Positions 11,423 through 23,252 are shown, counted from the first letter of the stretch. The stretch is DNA of 64,000 nt from Halichondria panicea (GCF_963675165.1 NC_087377.1:3130978-3194977); one strand, 5' to 3'. Notes: generated by a model from the sequence alone, not told the origin. Numbers and translations are program-made.

Positions 11423-14400
11423 ATGGCTGAGCAGGATGAATTGTTTGGAGCATGGAGTCAATACTTTATTGATGTCAGTAGATTCCTAGAGAACACAGAA
11501 CATCAACATGAATAGCGAATCGAGAATTTTGTGACTATGTTTTGTCAAGACTAGAAGTTTGTCTGAGTACTTGCATGCAACTATCTGATCAAATGCTGCA
11601 AGGGGGTTCTGAAGTTGGAGAAGAAGATGAGCTAGTAATCAATCGAATTTGGCTCATCTACTAGAGTGCCTGAGAAGTGTACACAGACAGTGGGTGCAAT
11701 ATGAAGAGATGTTGGATGTAGAAACCACCAAATTCCAGTATCAAGCTGCTAGAAGAATCTTGGGAAGAGGAAGACCTAAGTTTGAAATTGAAAAGGAACA
11801 ACTAGTGTACCTATCATCACTAAATTTTAACTAGACTGAAATTGCGGCCCTGCTGGGTGTGTCTTGTATGATCATATATAATTAAGTTTTTGACTGATAA
11901 ACATAAGTAATACATGTTTTACTAGTGTATACAGAAGACGAGTTGAGTTTGAATTGCTGGATGACTCTGCAACAACTTTATCAAATGATGAGCTCAATAG
12001 AATTGTCAAGGAAATTCATTCAGAATCCCCGACGTTAAGAGTCATTATGATGGTATGTGGAAGGCTGAGAAGAATGGGATTAATGTCAAGGGATAGAGTC
12101 CGATGTTCTCTAAGGTCATCTGACCCATTAAGTGCAGCTTCAAGATTGATGGGTGGTCTTAGTCGACGACAGCCTTACTCAGTTGCTGGTCCAAACTCCC
12201 TCTGGCATATTGGTGGGTATAATTATTATTTGTACAAGTTTTTGTAAATGCATATTGAAAACTGGAACCATATACATGTAGATATAATTATAGGAAAAAT
12301 AGGAAAGAGGGATTAATCTTGTCCCCCGCAATAACTTTAAGGCCTTACAGGCCTTCTTTAAGTCTCTCAAAAGCTTGATGTTGATTGTTGGAAAATAGCT
12401 AAAGGTATCCATGTAAAGCAGCCCCCCTCCAAATATGGGACATGCACGGCCCTCCATAATATGCAATTTTGTAACCTCTAAAAGTACTGTATAGCAGGTT
12501 ATTTCGGGTTATTTAGTCAGCAGGGTGTCATTTACAGGACTTTGAAGTAGCGAGTGGAAATAAGGGGGGTCTAAAAGTCACCATAATTATTTTAACACCC
12601 TGTTTAATAATTAATAACAGAGACATGACTGGTGTTCATTCGAAGGTCGATCTAGGATAAATTCTAGTGGGTTTTGAGATTGCCTTTCCATATTCCTGAA
12701 TGCAGATGTTTAGGGGGGGAGCGGGAGGAAGTCCATTCGTGGATCTTATTTTCTGCTTGCACTGCAGGTAAAGGTAGTCAAGGTCGCTGGGTAAAATATT
12801 CGTGGTCCGGCTATACTGTAGCGACTGCTGTGTTGACAATATTTTTGTATGTCACATTCTAAATAGAGGTCAAACTATATAGCCTCTATAGAGAAACAAC
12901 GATCAAATATGCAACACCAAGACTTCAACATAATTTTTCAACCTCCAAAATTAGGCTTTAAAAGTGTCACCTTAGATCGAATAAATATACGGTATCATCC
13001 TTTTGATATTCGTCAAAATCTGCCCTTGTATAAAGCCCACACTCAAATAGTAGTAGCCTCTAAAATTAATCCCCATCTTCAGTGCGATAAAAGCCGCTCT
13101 CAAATAGTAGCCTCAATAAACTTTAACCGTAATCACCTCTGAGTCATATTGATACTGGTATCTACAGTAGCTGCTAGCTAAGTAGCAGCTTTTTAGTGTA
13201 GACTTTCACATGGTAGACTTTGAGTTTGTGCAGGTGAAAAGAACTTACCTGCTAAACCACTTCCTGTTGAACTGGTATGCTACTTATCAAAGAGTTGTCC
13301 CAGCGTAGAACTAACCACAAATTACATAATGCGTGGATGGATGCCAAACATTTAGCCGCGACAAGCAGCCATAGATGTGTTTGTAATTGAGTCTGCATGG
13401 TAACATTAATAAATAAGCGCGAGTATTAATTTGTGACTTGTGTATTCTTATCAAAGAAGAGTTATTCCGTGCGTGAGATTCTTTACGCACGGTTAAAAGT
13501 AGCCCTTTCCAAAGGCAAAAAAGGAAGCGGTCTCATTTTACTGGAGCGTTAGTAGACGTAATGAACACCTTTCTGGTCTCTCGAATTCTAATTGCTAGCA
13601 AAATATCGTATATAGCTGCAGCCTCTGATCAAGTAGTACGAGTAACAAGCAATGGCAAGGCTTCTAATTGGCCCTTGCTTGTGTTTGTTATGAGTGTTCT
13701 TAATCCCTTATACGAGTAACCTAATCGTTTATGATGCCGTTCTCAGGAATTTTAATAATATTTTTAGCCGCAGCTGTTGTTTGAACCCTGTGCAATTACT
13801 GATCCGTATGTGATACGCTTTTAATTACCCTGGGCAGCCCCGTAAACCCAAACCAGTTAGACCATTATTATGCCTCGGTGCGCATGCGCAAGCGAGGTAT
13901 ACGTTTGTGTGTCTATGTGTGTGTAGACTGCAATCAAGTGCAAGTAAGAGTTTCTATAGGCTTCTATAGTCATGTTTACTTGGATTTTAATTCGTGGATT
14001 TGCAAAATAATGCTTCGTTCTCGAGTTACGCCTAGTTTTGCTTACTTGGAATGCCATTGCAGTCTTTTCAGAAGCCGGGCACGTAGCCAAACTTATTTAC
14101 CGAGTGTTGCTACTCTACTTAGTAGTTAGCTCTGCACTAGAATGCTAGCTATTGGTAGCTGCATTACAAGAGTGAGAAGAGAGCTGCAAGGCTCTGCTGA
14201 TGCAGCCATTAATTTTAGACTTGAACTTTTGGCATCGATTGTTTTATTGTTTAAATAATCATGGTCAATCATTACCCACTCTAAGTTTGCATGCAGCAAA
14301 ATCAAAAATGTTTATCATGTGTATAAAAGCTATTAGTAGCTTTATGTTATGTAGCTTTGGCATCTCCATCGAGGCGTCAGCACCTGCGGTGCTTTCATTA

Positions 14401-15216
14401 TAGTATTGACTAATTTTCATCACATTAAAATTAATTATGGTTGAATTATCTTGTTTCAGATTCACATCATAAGCTTATTAGATGGAGAATCGTCACTCGT
14501 GGCTGCATTGACGGCTGCAGTAGGCTGGTGACTTTCTTGAAGTGTTGTGGCAATAATAAATCGTCAACCGTGTACGAATTATTTTTGTGTGCAGTTCAAA
14601 AGCATCAGCTGCCATCTCGTATAATTATAAGAATGGACCAAGGTGGGGAAAATGTATTGGTCGCACGTCACATGTTAGGACATGATATGAGGAGTGTGAT
14701 TGTAGGAGCCTCGGTCCATAATCAACGCATAGAGCGACTATATGGAGGGACATGCACCGCTGTGACTATTCTCTTTTACAAGCTGTTTTACTTTATGGAA
14801 CAAGTGGATCTATTAGACTGTTTGAATGAGACGCATCTGTATTCCCTTCATTATGTGTTCATTCCACGTATTAATCAGGCACTTGCACTGTTCATTGGTG
14901 GATGGAACCATCACTCAATCCGAACTGCACACCATAAGTCTCCACACCAGTTGTTTACAACAGGGGCACTACTTTTGCAGCACGACTCGCAGCTTTGGAT
15001 TTTTTTGAGAATGTGGAGGAAGAATATGGAATTGATATGGAAGGCCCCATCCCGTCTCAGGGACGTTCTATAGTTGTGCCTGAGGTGCCAATAAGGCTAA
15101 GTTCAGAGAATTTTGCTCTCCTACAGCAAGCTGTTAATCCGTTAGCACCTTCTGATGAGTTTGGCATTGATTTGTATGAACAAGTTTTGCAGTTTATGTC
15201 AACGATTACGGTATAA
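11423..15216 (+). pseudogene. Decayed integrase-core (DDE) transposase, probably IS3EU-like
   Basis: Exon blocks read MAEQDELFGAWSQYFIDVSR (11423), a middle block with TEIAALLGVS and VYRRRVEFELLDD, PNSLWHI (to 12212), then after an intron (12213-14459) [31 protein letters not shown] and [20 protein letters not shown]. This pattern matches the rve-type integrase-core proteins common in animal genomes. The first catalytic Asp codon is split by the long intron (G at 12212, AT at 14460-14461). The second Asp is at 14636-14638 and the Glu at 14732-14734. Lesions include stop codons at 11513-11515 and 11832-11834, a lost junction near 11870-11925, and a frameshift near 14985, after which the frame to 15216 continues the family's C-terminus. 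It is inactive. The IS3EU label is from memory of the family pattern. Confidence 0.75.
13863..14403 (+). mobile_element. Member of GCGCATGCGC-ended non-autonomous family (~550 bp)
   Basis: It begins near TGCCTCGGTGCGCATGCGCA and ends near GAGGCGTCAGCACC, with a CACC-core palindrome at the right end. Related copies lie at 46436-46995 (reverse orientation), 51281-51599 (reverse, truncated), about 51640-52055 (diverged) and 10880-11115. It sits inside the large intron of the transposase pseudogene, which helps explain that intron's length. No protein is encoded. Confidence 0.7.
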
Positions 15217-17194
15217 AACATGACCATGATGACTCAATTTTGATGTTATTCTTACATAATTATTATTTTGATGCATGCCATTGTGATGCTCAGTAAACAA
15301 AGCTCATAATTATCAACATGAAAAATGATTAATGAGAATATGCATGCAGTACATAGCTATAAGCCAAAACAATACTACCTATATAATGAAAGGGAGTTAT
15401 TGTTAGAATTGACGATAATCATATAATTATTATGAACATCCATGAAGGTGATTCATTGAAATGAAGGATGACACTGAGAGTAAGCTAGCTATAGCACAGC
15501 AAAAACACATATGTTATATGGGATGCATCATCGTATTTTAGTGTTAAAATGACAGAAATTTATGTCTTTCAATGAAGTAAAACATGTAGTAATATCATGC
15601 ATGTTACAACAATAATAACAATTAACACACCACTAGAGATAGGTGTACAAGTGTATAAATTATTACAAGTATATAGTGTAAAGATAAAAATTAATAGTTT
15701 AGTATTCGTGAGGTATAGTAAGTCCAACTTATAGTCAATGGCAGCAGATAGAGTTAATGATCATTGATGTTTCTTCCTGCGTGTTAAAGGAGATGCGGCC
15801 AATACAATTGTGTAGCTATAGATTAGACTCATGCATAAAAAAACTATTTTTGCATGCAATGTATGCGTGTGCATGTTCAAGACATGGCAAGGTACATTCC
15901 AAATTTAATCTACATCTGAATTGTCGTAGCTTTATATTATAGCTAGCCTCGATCCCAGGCCGAGTTTTCGCTTTTATAACGTTTAGGTGAACAACTATAG
16001 GCCTGCACTAGTTGTCTGCGCATGCATGCGCCAGTCATTCAAGTAGATTAAAAATTAGACTAATGGATATTTTTGTTCACATTTATATTCGTGTACTATC
16101 GTACTAGCAGTCAGTATCCCGTTTATCATTAATCGATTGGAATGGCTCTTAATTATTTAGAAAACATTATTCTGAAGACAGAAGAACAAGTGAGGAGGCT
16201 ACAAATCTTGACAATTAAAGCTCGTCAAGGTCAGATTTGTTGTGTGGTTCTATCATATCAAGTCATTTTTGTTTGGAAAGATCTAGATCCATCATTGGTA
16301 TAATTATCTTATGGTGGATGAAGTGAAGAGTGCATGTGAGCTAGAGGACTTGGTGGTGCCATCATCAGAGGGATTGACAATGACCTGTTTAATACGACAC
16401 ATTTAATTTACATCGCATGTACACATATATTATTATAGAATGTCTATACTTCTCTGCACAAGAGCAATGATAATATCCAGCTATCCCAACAGTGCTCCTC
16501 TTTTCTACTAAGGGAGGAGACTGGATAGTGTGAAGTAAGGTTGAAACCCTCTTTTTGTCTTTGGTAATCTTTCCTATACTCACAGGACTGGAGTGTATAT
16601 GTATACCTGTTCATTCGAGTGTTGTTTCTGGCAGCTCAGAGCCATGAAGAGAATCTACCTTTCTCAAACATAAATTATGAGTTACAAATAGAGGTCTAGA
16701 ATATCAGAGAGGTCCAGCAGCCTGCTAAACCTTCATAATTTGAGCAATTCAATCATCATCCATGAAGTTACATGCCCTAGCTGGGTCACTATAATCATGC
16801 TGCAGCACAACTGCATGGCAACTCTCCTTGTGAAGCAGCTCTATAATGTGTATACTATATGTACCATACGGGTGGAAAATTTTCAATATTTAGAATATTT
16901 CGCGGGTAGTAGGGTGTTGTGGCACCTATCTTGCATGCGCATATGAAGCCTTCCACGGGTTCTAATTTTCGTGTTCTGCATGCAGCCACCCACAAAAAAC
17001 GCGAAATTAAAAAACACCTCGAAATTTTCCACCGGCATACGGTATCTGTGAATTTTCTATAATACAATGTATTATTGGTTAATTAGCCGACACAAATACA
17101 ATGAAAATTTTAAGCATGCGCTGACAACTATATAGGACCATAGTTAGTTCTGAGACACCAGTGACAAATTAAATCTTATTTCAGAAAACACATG
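15217..17194. other. Gene-free, repeat-bearing stretch
   Basis: No supportable gene. Near 15945 lies a short repeat with GCCTCGATCCCAGGCCGAG, seen again at about 17203 and 17442. 16857-17046 is a diverged member of the CCGTATAGCG-type hairpin family. A short open frame from 16143 (MALNYLENIIL) has no recognisable similarity and soon stops. Confidence 0.5.
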
Positions 17195-17676
17195 CATGGC
17201 ATTAGCCTCGATCCCAGGCCGAGTTTTCGCTTTTATAACAGTTAGGCGAACAACGAGGCTAGCATGGCATAAACACAAAAATCACGTGAGGATAAAATAT
17301 ACATAATAATAATTTATAAGATTTATAAGTAAATAGGTTCAACGAGTTTAGAGTTCAGTTACTATATACAGTTTATTATTCCAGAGTGAACATTAATTTT
17401 ATGAGCTAAAAATATATAACATTGCAGTCTTACCATGGCATTAGCCTCGATCCCAGGCCGAGTTTTCGCTTTTATAACAGTTAGGCAAACAACGAGGCTA
17501 GCATGGCATAAACACAAAAATCACGTGAGGATAAAATATACATAATAATAATTTATAAGATTTATAAGTAAATAGGTTCAACGAGTTTAGAGTTCAGTTA
17601 CTATATACAGTTTATTATTCCAGAGTGAACATTAATTTTATGAGCTAAAAATATAGCATAACATTGCAGTCTTACC
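17195..17676. repeat. Direct tandem duplication, two ~240-bp units
   Basis: Unit 1 (17195-17433) and unit 2 (17434-17676) are almost identical, both starting CATGGCATTAGCCTCGATCC. Unit 2 differs by a few bases, including GCAT inserted in the ATATA run. Each unit carries the short AGCCTCG...CGAGGCT inverted-ended sequence. It is a recent local duplication without coding content. Confidence 0.85.
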
Positions 17677-18619
17677 AGGATTTCTATATATAGCGGCTTT
17701 AGTAGTTGCCGATTATTATTATCCTTGTGTATATATATAATTGCATTAAACGACAGATTATCGTTTCTTGTTGGTAGTGTCCTATACACCAATTTCAACA
17801 GTATCATAATATCTGACAAACCACTTTAAAGAAACTCAGGTACTCAGATTTGCTTTGCTTTCTTTCTCTATCTTTATTACCTGGAATTCTTAAGAACCGT
17901 TAGTTCTAACACTTCCATTCATATTGGATACTTGTTGCATATTGGATAAGGAGTGAAGGCTATTGAGGGTGCATATGCATGGTATTGTAGCAGCTATAAG
18001 GTGAATCAACAAATCTTAGACCTGGTATACATAATTGCTGATGGATCAGTGGACCAAAGTGGCCAACTTCAATTTAGAATCTGGTGCGTATATGAAATTA
18101 GGTTCTGCTGCCATGGCTATGAGCTTTTACACAGTGCATGCGCAGTGGACCAAAATGGCCAAGTTAAATTTAGGACTGCCATCACAGAATCTGGTGCTGT
18201 CAGCTCGTGTATGCATAGCTATCACTGGACCATGCAAAGTGAAGTGAGCTCTGACAGTCTGTGCATGAGGTTCCATTCAGCAAGCTTTTTTTAGGTGATC
18301 AATGCAGTTATACCAGGAACAGCTAATATAATTCTAGCTTCCTGTAAAAGGTATAAATAAATTATAGCAGATTAAATATAATTATTGTATCTATAGACCA
18401 ATCGTTACTGCATGAGCTGGACTTGATCGAAGCATAATTATAATTATATATAAGCGTACAGATCTTAACACAACAATTTACCTATAGTGACCATGTCCAC
18501 TCTATCAGGCAAGCTGCTATTTCAGAAAATAGCCAAGGCTTAAAAACTCACGCTGGATACAGCATTATTATTATAAATGGCCGCACATGCACTACCATGC
18601 ATCTCAACAGCTTAATTCA
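17677..18619. other. Gene-free stretch
   Basis: Nothing convincing is coded here. Two copies of a GTGGACCAAAATGGCCAA-like word lie about 98 bp apart (near 18049 and 18147), inside an open frame from 17953 to 18294 that has no family resemblance. 18520-18545 resembles the CAGAAAATAGCC motif of the Tigger-like MITE at 44356. Confidence 0.4.
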
Positions 18620-19150
18620 ATCATAGATTGAAGAGTTATAGGGATAGGAAACGGTTGGTATCTCGAGTAACATCTGCGCTATATACGCTGCAGTTTAATC
18701 GAGGCCACCACAACAATATCTATTTCTACACCCATGCAGTGCATAATAAACTACAAGTAACTGTGCTTAGTCCGTGCAACTCACTTATATTTCAAGGTCT
18801 ATACCTATTGTAGTAGTCATAACCAGCACGCTTACACGTTACATGTTCCAATAGCTCTAAAACAGCCTTGGGAACATATATAACTTTATTGGAAAGTCTC
18901 TTTTTACTGGGTGTGGTCAGTCATTAGCAAGTACTACATGTGGCTCATGGACTAGGCGTGTTATAAGTTGCTGAAAGAGATGATTTCTCGAGGAAACACA
19001 GCTTTGGGAGTTACCCGGCAAAAATGTGCTTAATAGCCTCATTCATAGGGAGTAACGCGGATAATTTTCGAGGCTCCACTGCAGATTCAATGTAAAATCA
19101 TCACGTGCACCACTCCGCTTCCTATCCCTCTAACTCTTCAATCTATGATT
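18620..19150. mobile_element. Non-autonomous element with ~35-bp terminal inverted repeats
   Basis: The left end reads ATCATAGATTGAAGAGTTA and then GGGATAGGAA. The right end (about 19115-19150) is its inverse complement with two mismatches. No coding sequence. Internal sequence near 18990-19080 resembles pieces of the Tigger-like MITE, so the element may be nested or composite. Confidence 0.65.
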
Positions 19151-20122
19151 CAATCAACTCAAAAACCTGAATGGAAAACACAACGATAAAACACACTTTA
19201 TTAATTTGCACACACACATGCATGCAATACCATGCACATACATTGTTAATCCAGCCACACTTAGACAGTGGAGCTTGGCAAGAATAGCGAGGTAGCCACA
19301 TTTCAGAAAATAGCCGCGGCTAAAACGACCCTACCTCGAATCTAATGACTGCATGATTTTGCGGTGCAAAGATAATGCTCTTGTCTGCCAAACTACACCC
19401 AAAACGTCACATCCGGCCGTAATAAAAATAAAAACGTATATATCACATATAGTTAGGGGCAGCCAGAACTGGCAGGTATACATTTCAAGGCAAGTGTGTA
19501 GTATAAACAACTATAGCTAGCAATCCGTGCCAAACCAAATGGCGGGTATATTGAGGTGGCCGTACTTCAGAGAGCCAGAATAGCGAGAGTCAATGATACT
19601 GTACACACATAATATACTTTATACCCACCTCATGATAGTGTTCTCCTCTGTGGATCATTCAGATCACCACAGTCTTGTGTAGTCAGAGAGGGAGCCGATT
19701 TTAGAGGCTCTGCCTTCAGTTGAGAAAGCTACTGTAAAAGGTTTCTTCACAGGGCACTTGCATTTCCTCCACAAGGAGATTAATAACCAGCCAAATAGCA
19801 CATTCACCAATGCTAGTATATACATCAGTGTTGTGATGATTGAGGGGAAAAATAAACTGCACTGCACTTGTGAAGAGTTGAGAGTAAGGCTTCCACTGTC
19901 TGTTTGTACATCAACCCTTATGATTTAAAGTTGAGCCGCTTACACCTTTTGCATCATCACAACACCATGACATCAGGAAAGAGAGTTAACAGTCTCTGAT
20001 ATAGAGGGACATCCAGCCACCATGTATAACTGCAGTAGCACTCGTGCTCCAAGGAGGTCCACATACCTTTTCCACTTTGCGCATGCGCGGTTCCTTGCAC
20101 ATCCTACATTACGTGACGTGGT
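19151..20122. other. Gene-free stretch with transposon scraps
   Basis: No gene is supported. 19280-19600 carries fragments of the Tigger-like MITE (CATTTCAGAAAATAGCCGCG, and a GGCCGTACTTCAGAGAGCC word). The remainder shows nothing I can name. Confidence 0.5.
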
Positions 20123-20170
20123 TTACAGCATGACGTGAGGGCCGTAAGGCCCTCACACGTCATGCTGTAA
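20123..20170. repeat. Near-perfect hairpin, ~21-bp arms
   Basis: TTACAGCATGACGTG followed by AGGGCC, a 4-bp loop GTAA, and the inverse complement with a 2-bp insertion. It lies in the subterminal region of the candidate 9-kb element and repeats the GCATGACGT motif found at the other end. Confidence 0.8.
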
Positions 20171-20241
20171 AGCATGTCAACGTCATAATAATACTTATGT
20201 TACAAACCGCTTGCCATACGGCCTGGACTCTAGGCTAACTT

Positions 20242-20753
20242 GCAGCTACACTTGAACTTTTGGCATGGGTCGTTTTTAAAAACAATCATTGTCGATGATT
20301 ACCCACTCTTTGAGTTGGATTCTGCATTAGGATAGAGTTAGCTTTTCCAGCAGTCTGGGGGACAGAAGTGCTGATGTCATGCCCACTTTACTATCAACTG
20401 TGCATGAAAATGATCATTTTAGTTGCAACTGCATTCTGTGCTGCCATGTGCTTGATCTATTTATGCAAGACTGCATGCAAAATTGAAGTTTAGCTATTGA
20501 ATAATGCAAGAGTGATTGTTAGCAAGCATTCAGGAGGAGCTACAGCCCAGAAAACAAGCAGTAATCCAACCAGTAAGAGTGATTTTTCTGCAACAAATCC
20601 TGCCTATACCTTAGCTTACTGCATACTGTAGCTATATAGACAGTATTACTGCAAGTTTCCACTCTTGTTTTGTTCACTGAAGGTTGGATTACTGTCTTAT
20701 CTGCTTGTTTTCTGTGGGCTGTAGCTCCTCTCCTGAGCGCTTGCTAACAATCA
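20242..20753. repeat. First copy of a ~510-bp duplication (foldback element part)
   Basis: This is almost identical to 20832-21346. It breaks off at AATCACT, where the second copy continues into its right arm. At the break the sequence switches directly to a fragment of gene B's large exon. Confidence 0.85.
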
Positions 20754-20827
20754 CTACAAGATCAACGGCCAGTTTACAATCCTTTTGAGAGTGAAGATGG
20801 GCCTCCTATTCGAGCAATAGACCCGGG
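20754..20827 (+). pseudogene. 74-bp captured fragment of the gene B large exon
   Basis: These 74 bases are identical to gene B at 9202-9275 (starting CTACAAGATCAACGGCCAG and ending ACCCGGG). Where A and B differ in this interval the fragment follows B. It joins two copies of an unrelated repeat, with a CT microhomology at the left junction, and looks like filler DNA from break repair. It is not a functional exon. Confidence 0.85.
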
Positions 20828-20944
20828 AATCGCAGCTACACTTGAACTTTTGGCATGGGTCGTTTTTAAAAACAATCATTGTCGATGATTACCCACTCTT
20901 TGAGTTGGATTCTGCATTAGGATAGAGTTAGCTTTTCCAGCAGT

Positions 20945-21502
20945 CTGGGGGACGGAAGTGCTGATGTCACGCCCACTTTACTATCAACTGTGCATGAAAA
21001 TGATCATTTTAGTTGCAACTGCATTCTGTGCTGCCATGTGCTTGATCTATTTATGCAAGACTGCATGCAAAATTGAAGTTTAGCTATTGAATAATGCAAG
21101 AGTGATTGTTAGCAAGCATTCAGGAGGAGCTACAGCACAGAAAACAAGCAGTAATCCAACCAGTAAGAGTGATTTTTCTGCAACAAATCCTGCCTATACC
21201 TTAGCTTACTGCATACTGTAGCTATACAGACAGTATTACTGCAAGTTGCCACTCTTGTTTGGTTCACTGAAGGTTGGATTTACTGTCATAACTGCTTGTT
21301 TTCTGTGGGCTGTAGCTCCTTTCCTGAGCGCTTGCTAACAATCACTTGTGCATCATTCAATAGCTAAAACTTCAATTTTGCATGCAGTCTTGCATAAATA
21401 GATCAAGCACATGGCAGTACAGAATGCAGTTGCAACTGAAGTGATCATTTTCATACACATTTGATAGTAAAATGGGCGTGGCAGCAGCACTCTGTCCCCC
21501 AG
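20945..21502. mobile_element. Foldback element with long inverted arms
   Basis: The left arm starts CTGGGGGACGGAAGTGCTG and the right arm ends with its inverse complement near 21502. Arm similarity continues inward through the GTTGCAACTGCATTCTG, TTTATGCAAGACTGCATGC and GAGCTACAGC stretches to a short centre, so most of the element is inverted repeat. There is no open frame. The truncated partner ends at 20753. Confidence 0.8.
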
Positions 21503-21837
21503 GAAACTAATTGCAATGTCAGCACATTCCATTGAGTTAAGTAAAAAGGGATTTATGCCTTTATTTACAGTAATGGCTGCGTTAGGTAATAATTATGCAA
21601 TAGCTGACAGTATTGTAAATCAAAATTGTATGCATGTTATATAACGCACCACGTCCCGTCACTATACATCAGAAATTATAACAGTGTACGAGGCCTCGTA
21701 ATGTTGTTTTTTAATAATTACGACGTCGTGATTTTCTAGTGAATGTATCGTGCAACAATAATATACAATTTTGCTGACAATAGTATCATGCACAATTACA
21801 AAGAGTAACTATGAGTAGTTAAATCAACGTCCATAAA

Positions 21838-22005
21838 TATTTTGAACTTCTGTATCTCTCCTTCCCACACCTAGGGAAGATGAGGTTAGGATCGGGTGGA
21901 ATGGTATTACCCTCTGCCAGTTGGGAGTCCTCCCCAGAACCTTGTGTGGCCACCCTCAGGGTCCGCTCTTGTCGGATCTCGTTGTGCATGACTGTCCAAG
22001 AAAAC
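21838..22005 (-). pseudogene. Degenerate copy of the gene C zinc-finger exon
   Basis: On the minus strand this matches the last exon of gene C (27328-27566), sharing RQGSGEDSQ-like and TIPPDPNLI-like segments. It lost about 14 bases within the finger, which shifts the frame, and the first zinc-ligand Cys codon became Phe (FPRCG). It is a dead duplicate lying downstream of gene C. Confidence 0.8.
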
Positions 22006-22130
22006 ATTCTAGGAACATTCATGAGTATAATTATACTGTCAGTAGTCTGGGGGCCAGACCTAATAGCTCGGGGGCAAAATCTAGAGAGCTAGGATTTAGG
22101 AGCTCTTCCCCCTCCCCCCTCTGAGAAAAA

Positions 22131-23030
22131 GTCGGCATAATTATTTTAATTAATAATTATATAGCAAATATTTTTGGTGAGAATTATGCTGGCATGCATA
22201 ATAGATCAGTATAATAATTGTTTTATAGTTTGATGTTACTTGTGCAACGACATAATTAGGAGATCAATGTTTTGCTTTGGAGGAATAAATATGTGGGAAT
22301 AATAGAAAAGCAATTATGTTACTTAAAGTTGCATGAGCATAAAAGAGTATAATTTTATAATAGGTAATCTACCAACCCCTATTTAAACTCCTGGTAACGT
22401 ACCATACCATCCATTTGACATTAATCTACTGAGCAAGTGTTGAAATGCAAGTAACCCAATCTCCTTTATAATGCAATAAGTATATAGTCATGCCAACTAG
22501 ACACCATGAATGCATGATCAGATGGCTGCAATCAATTAGTCAGAGTTTGTGAGCTGTGTGGGCTGTGGTGGTATGTGCCCGCTTAGTACAGTAGAGACAC
22601 TTTGCTCAATGATCTTTGTCCTCCATTGACCTCCAATTAAATCTGTACTATACAGTAGAATAACCGTAATGTCTTTTGTAAATGTGCCTTGCTAATAACA
22701 ATGTGACATTTGACATGCAGAAGTATAGGAGGCTTAATACAATAATTATGATGATAATGGTCACAGTCAGCAAGACTCAGTATTGAAATAATTTATAGTA
22801 TTGGTATATAATTTTCAAGCATGCAACAACAAAATTTCTATATAATTATGTGAGCGTTGAGTGTTGAGCAACAGATAATAAGTGCTATAGCTATACTATA
22901 GGAGCATGCACATTGGAGAAATAATATTAGAGATAATTGGACATTCTATGTATAAGTTTATGCAATAGTCATGCATGACCAACTGTATAGTTCATTGTGC
23001 ATGTGCCTGAATGCATGATGGGCTGCATAT
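22131..23030. other. Upstream intergenic region of the metalloprotease
   Basis: AT-rich sequence with no gene or clear repeat beyond short AATTATAATT and GCATGC words. Any distal control elements of the downstream gene would lie here; none can be identified by eye. Confidence 0.4.
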
Positions 23031-23061
23031 ATACAAAGCATGCTTCTTGCATGCTTTGTAT
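23031..23061. repeat. Perfect 13-bp palindrome upstream of the metalloprotease promoter
   Basis: ATACAAAGCATGC and its exact inverse complement surround a TTCTT loop, about 190 bp upstream of the TATA box. It could be a binding site for a dimeric regulator or chance in GCATGC-rich DNA. Confidence 0.6.
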
Positions 23062-23252
23062 CCTCTATAATTATATAATTGTGTCAATCCTTGATCTGCA
23101 TGATTGATCAAGTTGGAATTCCGACCTATATGGCCAATTGGCCTGCCGCCATACACTAAGTGCATACTCAGACAGTCTCTCCTCCATGTAGCTTAGCATT
23201 AATTAATGATCAACTGTATATACGTGCATGCATGCATGCCTTAATTTGCTTG

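Larger units (their letters stand above)
11189..20223. mobile_element. Candidate 9-kb DNA transposon bounded by ~30-bp inverted repeats
   Basis: Left end GGCCTTATGGCAAGCGGTTT (from 11189) is repeated in inverse complement at the right end (20194-20223) with one mismatch over about 29 bp. Both subterminal regions carry copies of a GACGTACGTGACC or CAGCATGACGT motif: four near 11230-11350 and several near 20110-20180. The interval encloses a decayed integrase-type transposase in the + orientation. I could not find a matching target duplication, and the right half is filled with later insertions. The ends could belong to two members of one family. Confidence 0.5.

Noticed and set aside
17953-18294. 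113-codon open frame
   Set aside because: Contains a local nucleotide repeat and no family resemblance; probably chance.
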